The notes under the pieces were generated by a model. That model did no database searches and was not told where the DNA came from. It saw only the letters and a program-made list of their open reading frames with translations. From positions 124,001 through 188,000 of the forward strand of contig NZ_LFCT01000004.1 of assembly GCF_008692605.1 (NCBI RefSeq): a DNA stretch of 64,000 nucleotides. Direction: 5' to 3'. This DNA is from Sphingobium estronivorans. Its GTDB lineage: Bacteria > Pseudomonadota > Alphaproteobacteria > Sphingomonadales > Sphingomonadaceae. The position numbers and the translations under genes are program-made. Positions 35,201 through 43,412 of this stretch are shown piece by piece (position 1 is the stretch's first letter; each line of letters begins with the position of its first letter).

Positions 35201-36043
35201 ATGGAAACTGATATTATTAGGCTTGAGGCAGGGCTTTACATCGTTGCGGGGCCGATCGGCAACCTTGGAGACCTTACCCCCCGCGCGGCCGAAGTCCTGC
35301 GGCTGGCCGATGTAGTCGCCGTGGAAGATACACGGGTCAGCGCACGTTTGCTGCGTCATGCCGGGTCGGACCGGCCGATGGTTCCCTATCACGACCATAG
35401 CGCCGAAGGGGTGCGCGCCCGCCTGATCGAGCGGATGGCGAGCGAATCGGTGGCCCTGCTGTCGGACGCGGGCACGCCGCTGATCTCCGATCCGGGCTAC
35501 AAGCTGGTCCGCGATGCCCGTGCGGCGGGGCGCAGGATCACGACCCTGCCGGGACCCAGCGCCGCCATCGCCGCGCTCACGCTCTCCGGACTGCCCACCG
35601 ATCGATTCCTGTTCATGGGCTTCCTGCCGTCGAAACAGAAGGCGCGCGGCGACGCCCTTGCCGAAGTCGCCGCGCTGCGCGCCACTCTGGTCTTCTACGA
35701 AAGCGGCCCGCGCCTGTCCGAAAGCCTCGCCGCCATGGCCGAGCATCTGGGCGACCGCGAGGCCGCCGTCAGCCGCGAAATCAGCAAGGCGTTCGAGGAG
35801 ACCGCCACCGGCACGCTGACCGAACTCTCCGCCCGCTATGCCGACGCTCCCCCCAGGGGCGAGATCGTCGTCACCGTCGGTCCGCCCGGTGAAGCGCCCC
35901 CGGCCAGCGCGGAAGATGCCGACGCGGCTTTGCGCGACGCCATGGAGCGCCTGCCCGTATCCAAGGCGGCGGGGGAAGTCGCCAAGAAGCTCGGCCTTGA
36001 CCGCCGCGCCCTTTATGCCCGCGCGATGGAACTCAAGGGGTGA
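35201..36043 (+). CDS. rsmI: 16S rRNA (cytidine-1402 2'-O)-methyltransferase
   Basis: A 280-residue tetrapyrrole-methylase-fold enzyme with the characteristic GLYIVAGPIGNLGDLTPRAAEVL opening, AVEDTRVSARLLRH, LLSDAGTPLISDPGYKLV and LPGPSAAIAALTLSGLP blocks. It methylates the ribose of C1402 in the decoding centre. Only 11 bp separate it from the divergent lpoA-like start and no clear ribosome site is seen. Its stop overlaps the GTG start of yraN. Confidence 0.95.
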   Translation: METDIIRLEAGLYIVAGPIGNLGDLTPRAAEVLRLADVVAVEDTRVSARLLRHAGSDRPMVPYHDHSAEGVRARLIERMASESVALLSDAGTPLISDPGYKLVRDARAAGRRITTLPGPSAAIAALTLSGLPTDRFLFMGFLPSKQKARGDALAEVAALRATLVFYESGPRLSESLAAMAEHLGDREAAVSREISKAFEETATGTLTELSARYADAPPRGEIVVTVGPPGEAPPASAEDADAALRDAMERLPVSKAAGEVAKKLGLDRRALYARAMELKG

Positions 36044-36393
36044 AGCGAGCGGCGGCGGAAAAGCGCGGGCGGCAGGCAGAGCGCATCGCCGGCTGGTGGC
36101 TGCGTCTGAAGGGCTGGCAGATTATCGGCCGCCGGATGCGCACCCCTGCGGGCGAAGTCGATCTGGTCGCCCGGCGCAACAGGATGCTGGCCTTTGTCGA
36201 GGTCAAGGCGCGCGCCACCGCTGCCGATCTCGACCTGGCCATCGATGAGCGCCGCCTGGCGCGGGTCGCGGCGGCGGCGGAGATTCTTTTCCACGATCTC
36301 GGAAAACCAGGCGACGACATGCGAATCGACGTGATGCTTCTTGCGCCGGGCCGGCCGCCACGCCATCTGGCCAATGTCTGGCACGGGGGGTAA
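36040..36393 (+). CDS. yraN: YraN family endonuclease-like protein (UPF0102)
   Basis: A 117-residue protein with a Holliday-junction-resolvase-like fold: GRQAERIAGWWLRLKGWQIIGRRMRTPAGEVDLVARRNRMLAFVEVKAR shows the E-D-E-x-K catalytic pattern (GEVDLV, FVEVKAR). The GTG start overlaps the rsmI TGA. The family is widespread next to rsmI; its cellular role is not settled. Confidence 0.92.
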   Translation: MKRAAAEKRGRQAERIAGWWLRLKGWQIIGRRMRTPAGEVDLVARRNRMLAFVEVKARATAADLDLAIDERRLARVAAAAEILFHDLGKPGDDMRIDVMLLAPGRPPRHLANVWHGG

Positions 36394-36441
36394 GGCAGCC
36401 TTCCGGTTTTTGGCCGCCACTGGAAGGAACGCGAAACGCCC

Positions 36442-37416
36442 ATGACCCAGCTCAACCCGCTCACCGTCGCCGTGCAGATGGACCCGATGGAGGGCATCAA
36501 TATCGGGGGTGATTCTACCTTCCACATCATGCTGGCGGCGCAGGCGAGGGGGCACCGGCTCTATCACTATCTCGCCCCCGACCTGACCTATCGCGACGGC
36601 CGCGTGCTGGCGAAGGCGCGCCCGGTGAAGGTGCAGAAGGTCAAGGGCGATCATTACGTCTTCGGCGAGCCGGAGATGCTGGACCTGGGCCGCGATGTCG
36701 ATGTCGTGCTGATGCGGCAGGACCCGCCCTTCGACCTGAGCTACATCACCGCCACCCATTTGCTCGAGCGGGTGCAGGCGGAGACTTTGGTAGTGAACGA
36801 CCCTGCTTCCGTCCGCAACGCGCCGGAGAAGCTGTTCGTGCTCGACTATGCGCGCTTCATGCCGCCGACGATGATTACCCGCGATCTGGAGGAGGTGAAG
36901 AGCTTCCTCGCCCAGCATGGCGAGGTGGTGGTGAAGCCGCTTTACGGCAATGCCGGCAATGCCGTCTTCCATGTCGGGCAGTCCGGCGCGAATCTGTCCG
37001 CGCTGGTGGAACTGTTCAAATCCTCCTGGGTCGAACCCTTCATGGTTCAGGCTTTCATCCCCGGCGTCGCGCAGGGCGACAAGCGCATCGTTCTCATTGA
37101 CGGGGAAATTGCGGGTGCCATCAATCGTATTCCCGGCGCGGGCGAGATCCGTTCCAACCTTGCCGTCGGCGGCTCGGCCGCCAAGACCGAACTGACCGAC
37201 CGCGAACTGGAAATCTGTGCTGCCATGGGTCCTGAACTCAAGCGGCGCGGCCTGTTGTTCGTCGGCATCGACGTGATAGGCGGTGAATGGCTGACGGAAA
37301 TCAACGTGACCTCCCCGACCGGCATCGTGTCCATCGACGCCTTCAACGGCACCGATACCGGCGCCATGATCTGGGACGCCATCGACGCCCGGCTGGCGGC
37401 GAGGGCGGCGGCCTGA
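36442..37416 (+). CDS. gshB: Glutathione synthetase
   Basis: A 324-residue ATP-grasp ligase that adds glycine to gamma-glutamylcysteine. It begins with VAVQMDPMEGINIGGDSTFHIMLAAQ, and shows MRQDPPFDLSYITATHLLE, NDPASVRNAPEKLFVLDY, KPLYGNAGNAVFHV and the substrate region NVTSPTGIVSIDAFNG. Length and motifs match E. coli GshB closely. AAGGAAC lies ahead of the ATG. Confidence 0.96.
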   Translation: MTQLNPLTVAVQMDPMEGINIGGDSTFHIMLAAQARGHRLYHYLAPDLTYRDGRVLAKARPVKVQKVKGDHYVFGEPEMLDLGRDVDVVLMRQDPPFDLSYITATHLLERVQAETLVVNDPASVRNAPEKLFVLDYARFMPPTMITRDLEEVKSFLAQHGEVVVKPLYGNAGNAVFHVGQSGANLSALVELFKSSWVEPFMVQAFIPGVAQGDKRIVLIDGEIAGAINRIPGAGEIRSNLAVGGSAAKTELTDRELEICAAMGPELKRRGLLFVGIDVIGGEWLTEINVTSPTGIVSIDAFNGTDTGAMIWDAIDARLAARAAA

Positions 37417-37432
37417 GCTGTAGCATCGCATC

Positions 37433-38032
37433 ATGACCGACTGGGTGCTGCGCCTGATCGATGCGGGCGGCTATTGGGGCATTTTCGCCCTGATGGTGAT
37501 CGAAAACATATTTCCGCCCATCCCCTCCGAACTCATCATGGGGATTGGCGGCATTCGCGTCGGGCAGGGGCGGATGGACATGGGCTGGCTGCTGTTCGCG
37601 GGCACGCTGGGCACCACCGTCGGCAATTATTTCTGGTATCTGATCGGCCATATATTGGGTTTCGGCCGGTTGAGGCCGATCGTCGACCGCTATGGCCGCT
37701 GGGCGACGCTGGAATGGCGGGATGTGGAAAAGCTCGACCATATTTTCGGCAAATATGGGCAGATCGTCGTCTTCGTCTTCCGCTTCATGCCCGCGTTCCG
37801 CACGATGATCTCGCTGCCGGCCGGACTGTTCCGCATGGGGCATGCGCGCTTCCTGTTCTGGACGGCGGGCGGCGCGCTGGTGTGGAATATCATCCTGGCC
37901 TATGCGGGCTACGTGCTCGGCCAGAATTTCCGTGACATCGACAAATATGTCGGCCCGGTTGCGACCGCCTGCGTGGTCGGAGCGCTGGGTTTCTATCTCT
38001 GGCGCCTCGCCACCTGGAAGCCGCGCGGCTAG
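37433..38032 (+). CDS. DedA family membrane protein
   Basis: A 199-residue polytopic protein. ALMVIENIFPPIPSELIMGIGG carries the E-x-x-x-P-x-P motif, and FGKYGQIVVFVFRFMPAFRTMISLPAGLFRMG is the re-entrant F-x-R-x-x-P-x-x-R block of DedA proteins, now viewed as phospholipid (undecaprenyl phosphate or other lipid) translocases. It lies 16 bp after gshB. A palindromic repeat covers its stop. Confidence 0.92.
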   Translation: MTDWVLRLIDAGGYWGIFALMVIENIFPPIPSELIMGIGGIRVGQGRMDMGWLLFAGTLGTTVGNYFWYLIGHILGFGRLRPIVDRYGRWATLEWRDVEKLDHIFGKYGQIVVFVFRFMPAFRTMISLPAGLFRMGHARFLFWTAGGALVWNIILAYAGYVLGQNFRDIDKYVGPVATACVVGALGFYLWRLATWKPRG

Positions 38033-38070
38033 AGCATTATTCGATTCAGTCTGATCGGATCGCGCTCTAG
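38029..38070. repeat. Palindromic intergenic element between convergent dedA and xerC
   Basis: CTAGAGC (38029-38035) and GCTCTAG (38064-38070) are perfect inverted arms enclosing a second imperfect palindrome (CGATTCAG with CTGATCG). The outer arms supply the stop codons of both flanking genes (TAG of dedA and TAG of xerC). This AGAGC...GCTCT pattern with an inner GATTCAG-like core is the kind of repeat found between genes in sphingomonads; it may also end transcription. Confidence 0.6.
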
Positions 38071-38963
38071 GCGCGCGGATGGGCGTTGCGGTAAATGTCG
38101 AGCAGATGCGCCGCATCCACCTGCGTATAGATCTGGGTCGAGGACAGGCTGGCATGGCCCAGCAGTTCCTGCAACGACCGCAAATCCGCGCCGCGCCCGA
38201 GCAAATGCGTTGCGAAACTGTGGCGCAGCGCGTGCGGCGTCGTTCGATCCGACAGCCCCAACCGTCCCCGCGCGCCCTGTACTGCCCGCCGGATGAGCGC
38301 CGGGGATAGTGGCCCGCCGCGCGCGCCCCGGAACAAGGGCGCGTCCTTCTCCGCCGTGAAGGGACAGAGCGCCAGATAAGCCTCAATGGCCTCCCGCACC
38401 TGCGCCAGCAGCGGCACGATCCGCGTCTTGCCCCGCTTGCCCGTCACCCGCAGCGTTTCGCCCAGCGGCAGCACGGCGCCGGTCAATCCCATCGCTTCCC
38501 CGATGCGCAACCCCGCCCCGTAAAGCAGCAGCAGCACAGCCCAGTCCCGCGCGCCGATCCATGGCTCGCGCGCTGTTTCGGCAATATCCCCGGCCAGTGC
38601 AATGGCCTCATCCGGCGATACCGGGCGGGGCAGGCCGCGCTTCACCCGCGGCCCTTTCAGCACCGGCACCCGCGCATCCTCGCCGCCCGCGAATTTCAGA
38701 AAGCCCCGCACCGCCGACAATTCCCGCGCCGCCGAGACATTGCCGATCCCATCCATCCGCCGCGCCGTCAGGAAAGCGCGCAAATCGGCCTGCCCGATGC
38801 CGGTAAGCGTGGTTTCCGTCACCGCCTCGCCACAATGCTCCTCCAGGAAAGCGACCAGCCGCTCCGCCGTCGCCACATAGGCGCGCACCGTATGCATCGA
38901 CCGCCGCCGGTCGAGCGCCAGATGCTGCCGCCATCGCTCGCAAAGATCGCCCGAAGCCGTCAT
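38067..38963 (-). CDS. xerC: Tyrosine recombinase, XerC type
   Basis: A 298-residue recombinase with an N-terminal SAM-like core-binding domain (HTVRAYVATAERLVAFLEEH) and the catalytic domain with all expected residues: arginine in YGAGLRIGEAMGL, HALRHSFATHLL (H-x-x-R), LGHASLSSTQIYTQVD with the nucleophilic tyrosine. The length and lack of nearby mobile genes suggest the chromosome-dimer resolvase rather than an integrase. A XerC versus XerD assignment is from overall similarity. Confidence 0.88.
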   Translation of the reverse strand: MTASGDLCERWRQHLALDRRRSMHTVRAYVATAERLVAFLEEHCGEAVTETTLTGIGQADLRAFLTARRMDGIGNVSAARELSAVRGFLKFAGGEDARVPVLKGPRVKRGLPRPVSPDEAIALAGDIAETAREPWIGARDWAVLLLLYGAGLRIGEAMGLTGAVLPLGETLRVTGKRGKTRIVPLLAQVREAIEAYLALCPFTAEKDAPLFRGARGGPLSPALIRRAVQGARGRLGLSDRTTPHALRHSFATHLLGRGADLRSLQELLGHASLSSTQIYTQVDAAHLLDIYRNAHPRA

Positions 38964-39016
38964 GGCTCCACTGTAGGCGAGGGGATCGCCCTTGAAAACT
39001 GCCCGAAAATGGGCAC

Positions 39017-39907
39017 ATGGGAATGGATATGGCAGCTTCCTTCGATCCGGCCGATCTCCCTACGGGCACGCTGATGCAGCTTTCCCCGCTGGTGGGACGC
39101 GTGCTGGCGCCCAATCCCTCGCCCTTCACCTATACCGGCACGCAGACCTATGTGGTCGGCATGGAGGATGTCGCGGTCATCGATCCCGGCCCGGCCGATC
39201 CGGCGCATCTGGACGCGCTGCTGGCGGCAATCGGCGGTCGTCCGGTCAGGGCGATCCTGTGCACCCACACCCATCGCGACCACAGCCCCGCCGCCGCGCC
39301 GCTCAGCGCGCAGACCGGCGCTTCGATCATCGGCTGCGCGCCGCTGACGCTGGACGATGACGGACCCCGTGCCGATGCGGCGTTCGATGCCGCCTATCGC
39401 CCCGATCGGGTGCTGAAGGATGGCGAGCAGGTCGCGGGCAAAGGCTGGACGCTGGAGGCGGTCGCGACCCCCGGCCACACCTCCAACCATCTGTGCTTCG
39501 CCCTGATCGAGGAAGCGGCGCTCTTCACCGGCGACCATGTGATGGGCTGGTCCACCAGCGTCGTTTCGCCCCCCGATGGCGACATGACCGCCTATATGGC
39601 GTCGATGCAGCGGCTGCTCGACCGGCCGGATGCGATCTACTATCCCGCCCATGGCGAGCCGGTGGAAAACCCCCGGCGGCTGGTGCGCGGCATGATGGGC
39701 CACCGCAAGCAGCGGGAGGGGCAGATAGTCCGTTTCCTCGAACGCAACGGCGCGTCGGAAATCCCCGACATGGTCACGGAAATGTACAAGGGCGTCGATC
39801 CGCGCCTGCACAGCGCGGCGGGCCGTTCCGTCCTTGCCCATCTGATCGACCTCGACGGGCGCGGCATCGCCGCCGCGACGGGGGATGGCCGATGGCAGTT
39901 GCGCTGA
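39017..39907 (+). CDS. MBL-fold metallohydrolase (LACTB2/RNase-like)
   Basis: A 296-residue metallo-beta-lactamase-fold enzyme. CTHTHRDHSPAA is the H-x-H-x-D-H zinc motif (near residue 82); further ligands lie in TPGHTSNHLCF and FTGDHVMGWSTSVVSPPDGD, followed by YYPAHGEPVENPRRLVRG and a C-terminal winged-helix-like LACTB2 segment. Family members hydrolyse nucleic acids or small thioesters; substrate not determined. Two more in-frame ATGs (39023 and 39029) could be the start. The following gene overlaps its end. Confidence 0.88.
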   Translation: MGMDMAASFDPADLPTGTLMQLSPLVGRVLAPNPSPFTYTGTQTYVVGMEDVAVIDPGPADPAHLDALLAAIGGRPVRAILCTHTHRDHSPAAAPLSAQTGASIIGCAPLTLDDDGPRADAAFDAAYRPDRVLKDGEQVAGKGWTLEAVATPGHTSNHLCFALIEEAALFTGDHVMGWSTSVVSPPDGDMTAYMASMQRLLDRPDAIYYPAHGEPVENPRRLVRGMMGHRKQREGQIVRFLERNGASEIPDMVTEMYKGVDPRLHSAAGRSVLAHLIDLDGRGIAAATGDGRWQLR

Positions 39908-40611
39908 AACGCTATGCCGGTTCGATTGCCGCCGCGCTGCTGATCCTGTTGGTCGGCGCCGCGATGCTGGTCGGCTGGCACCGCTATAATCGGGACTATG
40001 CGGTCACCGTCGAGGAAGACGGCTCCGCCCTCACCAAGGTCATTGCCCAGCGTTTTGCCGGGGCCTCCAGCCTCAAGGTGTCGGAACTGTCCGGCACGAT
40101 CCAGAGCACGGCGCAGGATGTGCGCGGCTTTGGCTGGCTAAAATCGGATCAGGTCGTGAAAATGCCTTTCTCCGTCGATTATTTCATCGATGTGAGCGGC
40201 ATCGACGCCGGCGATCTGGAATGGAATGAAAGGACCCGCACGCTCATCGTCAATGCGCCGGATGTGAAGCCGGCCCGCCCCAATATCGATGAAGGCAGCC
40301 GGACGCTGGTCCAGACCAACGGTCTGTTCGTGACGCGCAAGGCGGGCGAGGAACTCAGCCGCCGCACCTCGCTCCACGCACAGGGCCGGGCCGAAAAGGA
40401 AGCCCGCTCCCCCGAGCGCATGGCGCAGGCGCGCGATTATGGCCGTGCGGCGCTGGGCAAGCTGCTCGGCGCGCCGCTGGGCGCATTGGGCTATGGCGAC
40501 GCGCGGGTCATCGTCACCTTCCCGCCGGAACGGGCGAACCGGAACCGCGAGCAATGGGACGTGACGACACCGATCAACGAGGTACTGGCCAACAGGCAGA
40601 AGGCCCGCTAG
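39892..40611 (+). CDS. DUF4230 membrane-anchored protein
   Basis: A 239-residue protein with one N-terminal helix (SIAAALLILLVGAAMLVGW, about 10-28) and a periplasmic DUF4230 domain (KVSELSGTIQSTAQDVRGFGWLKSDQ, MPFSVDYFIDVSGI). It overlaps the MBL gene by 16 bases, so the two are co-expressed. The function of DUF4230 is unknown. Confidence 0.85.
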   Translation: MAVALKRYAGSIAAALLILLVGAAMLVGWHRYNRDYAVTVEEDGSALTKVIAQRFAGASSLKVSELSGTIQSTAQDVRGFGWLKSDQVVKMPFSVDYFIDVSGIDAGDLEWNERTRTLIVNAPDVKPARPNIDEGSRTLVQTNGLFVTRKAGEELSRRTSLHAQGRAEKEARSPERMAQARDYGRAALGKLLGAPLGALGYGDARVIVTFPPERANRNREQWDVTTPINEVLANRQKAR

Positions 40612-40644
40612 GGGCGCGCCTGGAGGCCGAGAGGAGTGAGGCAT

Positions 40645-41631
40645 ATGACTGCAATGACCACCATCCCGCAGGGGATCGACCTGCGCGCGGAGATCGACCG
40701 GCTGCGCAAGGAGCGCAATGCCGTCATCCTGGGCCATTATTATCAGAAGCCGGAAATTCAGGACCTGTCCGATTTCGTCGGCGATTCCCTTGAACTCTCG
40801 CGCAAGGCGGCGGAGACGGACGCGGACGTGATCGCCTTTTGCGGGGTGCGCTTCATGGCGGAAACGGCGAAGATCCTCTCGCCGGAAAAGATCGTGGTGC
40901 TGCCCGACATGGATGCCGGCTGTTCGCTGGAGGACAGCTGCCCGCCCGCGCAGTTCAAGGCGTTCCGCGAGGCCCATCCCGATCATATCGCGCTCAGCTA
41001 CATCAACTGCTCGGCGGAGGTGAAGGCGCTCAGCGACATCATCGTCACCTCCTCCTCGGCGGAAAAGATCCTGGCGCAGATCCCGAGGGACCAGAAGATC
41101 ATCTTCGGTCCCGACAAGCATCTGGGCGGCTATCTGAAGCGCAAGCTGGGTCGCGACATGCTGCTCTGGCCGGGCGTCTGCATCGTGCATGAAGCGTTCA
41201 GCGAGACGGAATTGCTGAAGCTCAAGGCCCAGCACCCGCAAGCGCCCATCGCCGCGCACCCGGAATGCCCGCCCTATATCGTCGATCACGCCGATTATGT
41301 CGGATCGACCAGCGGCATTCTGGAATTCTCGAAGACTATGTCCGGCGACACGCTGATCGTCGCCACCGAACCGCACATCATCCACCAGATGCAGAAGGCG
41401 GTGCCGGAAAAGACCTTCATCGGCGCGCCCGGCGCGGACGGCAATTGCAACTGCAATATCTGCCCGTACATGGCGCTCAACACGATGGAGAAGCTCTATC
41501 TGGCCCTGCGCGATCTCCAGCCGCGCATCGAGATGGACGAGGAACTGCGCCTCGGCGCCAAGAAGAGCCTCGACCGGATGCTCGAAATGGCAAGCGGCAC
41601 CGTGGGGCAGGGCGACCTCGGCAACCGGTGA
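40645..41631 (+). CDS. nadA: Quinolinate synthase A
   Basis: A 328-residue 4Fe-4S enzyme that condenses iminoaspartate with dihydroxyacetone phosphate. Motifs are AVILGHYYQKPEIQDLSDFVGDS, FMAETAKILSP, DMDAGCSLEDSCPP, INCSAEVKALSD, FGPDKHLGGY, HPECPP and NCNCNICPYM, which includes cluster cysteines. The ATG at 40645 is preferred (GAGGAG upstream); a GTG three codons earlier is in frame. nadC follows on the same strand, but two unrelated minus-strand genes sit between, and no nadB is seen. Confidence 0.96.
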   Translation: MTAMTTIPQGIDLRAEIDRLRKERNAVILGHYYQKPEIQDLSDFVGDSLELSRKAAETDADVIAFCGVRFMAETAKILSPEKIVVLPDMDAGCSLEDSCPPAQFKAFREAHPDHIALSYINCSAEVKALSDIIVTSSSAEKILAQIPRDQKIIFGPDKHLGGYLKRKLGRDMLLWPGVCIVHEAFSETELLKLKAQHPQAPIAAHPECPPYIVDHADYVGSTSGILEFSKTMSGDTLIVATEPHIIHQMQKAVPEKTFIGAPGADGNCNCNICPYMALNTMEKLYLALRDLQPRIEMDEELRLGAKKSLDRMLEMASGTVGQGDLGNR

Positions 41632-41641
41632 TGTTCAGGAG

Positions 41642-41667
41642 TGGGCGGGGCTTTTTAGCCCCCGCCC
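41642..41667. terminator. Bidirectional terminator between nadA and the SRPBCC gene
   Basis: GGGCGGGGC-TTTTTA-GCCCCCGCCC forms a nine-pair GC stem, followed by GTTTC on the plus strand. It overlaps the stop codon of the minus-strand SRPBCC gene. Confidence 0.65.
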
Positions 41668-42140
41668 GTTTCCGCCACCAGTTCGCGCACCACTTCTTCC
41701 AGCTGATCCAGTCCGCTGTTCGTCCCATCCTCGAAGCCCTGGCCCAGATAATCGTCCCGCATCGCCTTGCTTTCGAAGACGGTGTGATGGGTCAGCAGCG
41801 TCCGCCCCTCCTCATCCTCGTCAAAGCTGATCGTCGTCACCATGACCGGCGATCCCGGCGCCTCGAAACGATTGTCGTAACGGATGCGGCTGTTGGGCAC
41901 GATCTCCAGATAGGTCCCGCCAAAGGGCGGTCCCAATTCCCCTTCATCGCTGGTCATCTGAAAGCGAAACCGCCCGCCGACGCGAAAATCCATCTCGCAT
42001 TTGGTAAGCGGCCAGCCGACCGGCCCGAACCAGCGTTTGACATGGACCGGATCGGCATGGGCGGCGAAGACCAGATGCGCGGGGGCATCGATCAGCCGGG
42101 TGATGAAAATCTCACGGACGGTTTCGGGTTCGGCGCTCAT
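41655..42140 (-). CDS. SRPBCC/AHSA1 family protein partnered with an ArsR regulator
   Basis: A 161-residue START-like protein of the activator-of-Hsp90-ATPase homologue group: IFITRLIDAPAHLVFAAHADPVHVKRWFGP at the start and FEDGTNSGLDQLEEVVREL at the end. These fold around a hydrophobic pocket. It is encoded directly behind an ArsR repressor with a four-base overlap (ATGA), a common pairing; the ligand is unknown. Confidence 0.88.
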   Translation of the reverse strand: MSAEPETVREIFITRLIDAPAHLVFAAHADPVHVKRWFGPVGWPLTKCEMDFRVGGRFRFQMTSDEGELGPPFGGTYLEIVPNSRIRYDNRFEAPGSPVMVTTISFDEDEEGRTLLTHHTVFESKAMRDDYLGQGFEDGTNSGLDQLEEVVRELVAETGGG

Positions 42141-42460
42141 CTTTCCTCTCCTTTCAGATAGGCTTCCAGTCGGTCGTAACTGGCGTTCCAGAACGCCTCA
42201 TAATCGCCCAGCCATTGAGCCGCGGCCTTGAGCGGTGCTGGCTCCAGCCGCACCGGGCGCGTCTGTGCGGCGCGACCCCGCGACACCAGACCCGCCTGCT
42301 CCAATATCTTCAGATGCTTCGACACGGTTGGCTGGCTGAGGCCGGATGGTTCGACCAATGCATTCACCGTCGCCTCACCCTTGGCAAGACGGTTCAGGAT
42401 CGCCCGGCGCGTGGGATCGGCCAGGGCGCTGAAAATCCGGTCCAGTTGGGCGTGTTGCAA
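42137..42460 (-). CDS. ArsR family winged-helix regulator
   Basis: A 107-residue ArsR/SmtB-type regulator: LADPTRRAILNRLAKGEATVNALVEPSGLSQPTVSKHLKILEQAGLVSRGR is the winged helix. No metal-binding cysteine pair (CxC) is present in the recognition region, so it is not a classic arsenic sensor; it belongs to the SRPBCC-linked ArsR group. A perfect palindrome just upstream of its start is the likely operator, giving autoregulation. Confidence 0.9.
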   Translation of the reverse strand: MQHAQLDRIFSALADPTRRAILNRLAKGEATVNALVEPSGLSQPTVSKHLKILEQAGLVSRGRAAQTRPVRLEPAPLKAAAQWLGDYEAFWNASYDRLEAYLKGEER

Positions 42461-42476
42461 AACATTGCTCTCTATC

Positions 42477-42498
42477 TATATAGCTATTAGGCTATATA
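42477..42498. promoter_or_regulatory. ArsR operator palindrome
   Basis: TATATAGC and GCTATATA are perfect eight-base inverted arms separated by TATTAG, 17 bp upstream of the arsR start. The AT-rich arms would also provide the -10 region for arsR. It also lies upstream of nadC (42549) and might influence it. Confidence 0.7.
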
Positions 42499-42548
42499 TT
42501 AAAGGAAGGACTGTCAACCGGCTGGCGACTGTGCCAAATCGCTCGATC

Positions 42549-43412
42549 ATGACCGCTGATTCTTCCGCCTTTTCGCTCCCCGGCTTCGATCTCGACGCCT
42601 TTGTCGCCTCCACGCTGGCCGAGGATCTCGGTCCGGAGGGCCGCGACGTCACCAGCGAGGCGGTGATTCCCGCCGATGCGATGTTCGACGGTGTGATGGA
42701 CAGCCGCGACGCGGTGACGCTGGCCGGGCTGCCCATCGCCATGGCCTTCTTCCGCGCGCTCGACCCGGATGTGGAGATCGAGCTGCTGAAACAGGATGGC
42801 GATCGCGTGTCCGCAGGCACCGACATCATGCGCATCCGGGGCAAGGCCCGCGCCATGCTCACCGCCGAGCGGTCGGCGCTCAACACCGTCCAGCATCTGA
42901 CCGGCATCGCGACGATGACCCGCGCCTATGTCGATGCGATCCTGGGCACGGGCGCGACCCTGCTGGACACGCGCAAGACCATTCCGGGCCTGCGCGTGCT
43001 GGAAAAATATGCGACGCGGATGGGCGGGGCGACCAACCACCGCATGGGCCTGTGGGACGCGGCGATGATCAAGGACAATCATGTCGCCGTCGCCGGATCG
43101 GTCGGAGAAGCCGCCCGCCGCGCCGCCGCCGCCGGGATCGCCAGCATCATCGTGGAGGTCGACCGCGTCGACCAGATCGAACCCGCGCTGGCCGCCGGAG
43201 CCACGCATCTGCTGCTCGACAATATGGACGCGCCGACGCTGCGCGGCGCGGTCACGCTGGTCGGCGGGCGGGTGCCTACCGAAGCTTCGGGCGGTGTCAC
43301 GCTCGACACCATCCGGGCCAAGGCGGATACCGGCGTCACCTATATCAGCGTCGGCCGCCTCACCCAGTCGGCGCCTGCCGCCGACATTGGGCTCGACTTC
43401 GCTTATGCGTAG
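42549..43412 (+). CDS. nadC: Nicotinate-nucleotide pyrophosphorylase (quinolinate phosphoribosyltransferase)
   Basis: A 287-residue enzyme converting quinolinate and PRPP to nicotinate mononucleotide. Blocks are AEDLGPEGRDVTSEAVIPAD, RGKARAMLTAERSALNTVQHLTGIAT, TLLDTRKTIPGLRVLEKYAT, GGATNHRMGLWDAAMIKDNH and ASGGVTLDTIR. The ATG at 42549 has no strong ribosome site. Its stop overlaps the start of the RNase T2 gene by eight bases. Confidence 0.96.
   Translation: MTADSSAFSLPGFDLDAFVASTLAEDLGPEGRDVTSEAVIPADAMFDGVMDSRDAVTLAGLPIAMAFFRALDPDVEIELLKQDGDRVSAGTDIMRIRGKARAMLTAERSALNTVQHLTGIATMTRAYVDAILGTGATLLDTRKTIPGLRVLEKYATRMGGATNHRMGLWDAAMIKDNHVAVAGSVGEAARRAAAAGIASIIVEVDRVDQIEPALAAGATHLLLDNMDAPTLRGAVTLVGGRVPTEASGGVTLDTIRAKADTGVTYISVGRLTQSAPAADIGLDFAYA

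Noticed and set aside
38067..38963. Integrase of a mobile element
   Set aside because: The tyrosine recombinase has XerC length and motifs; no att-like repeats, tRNA or phage genes are nearby.
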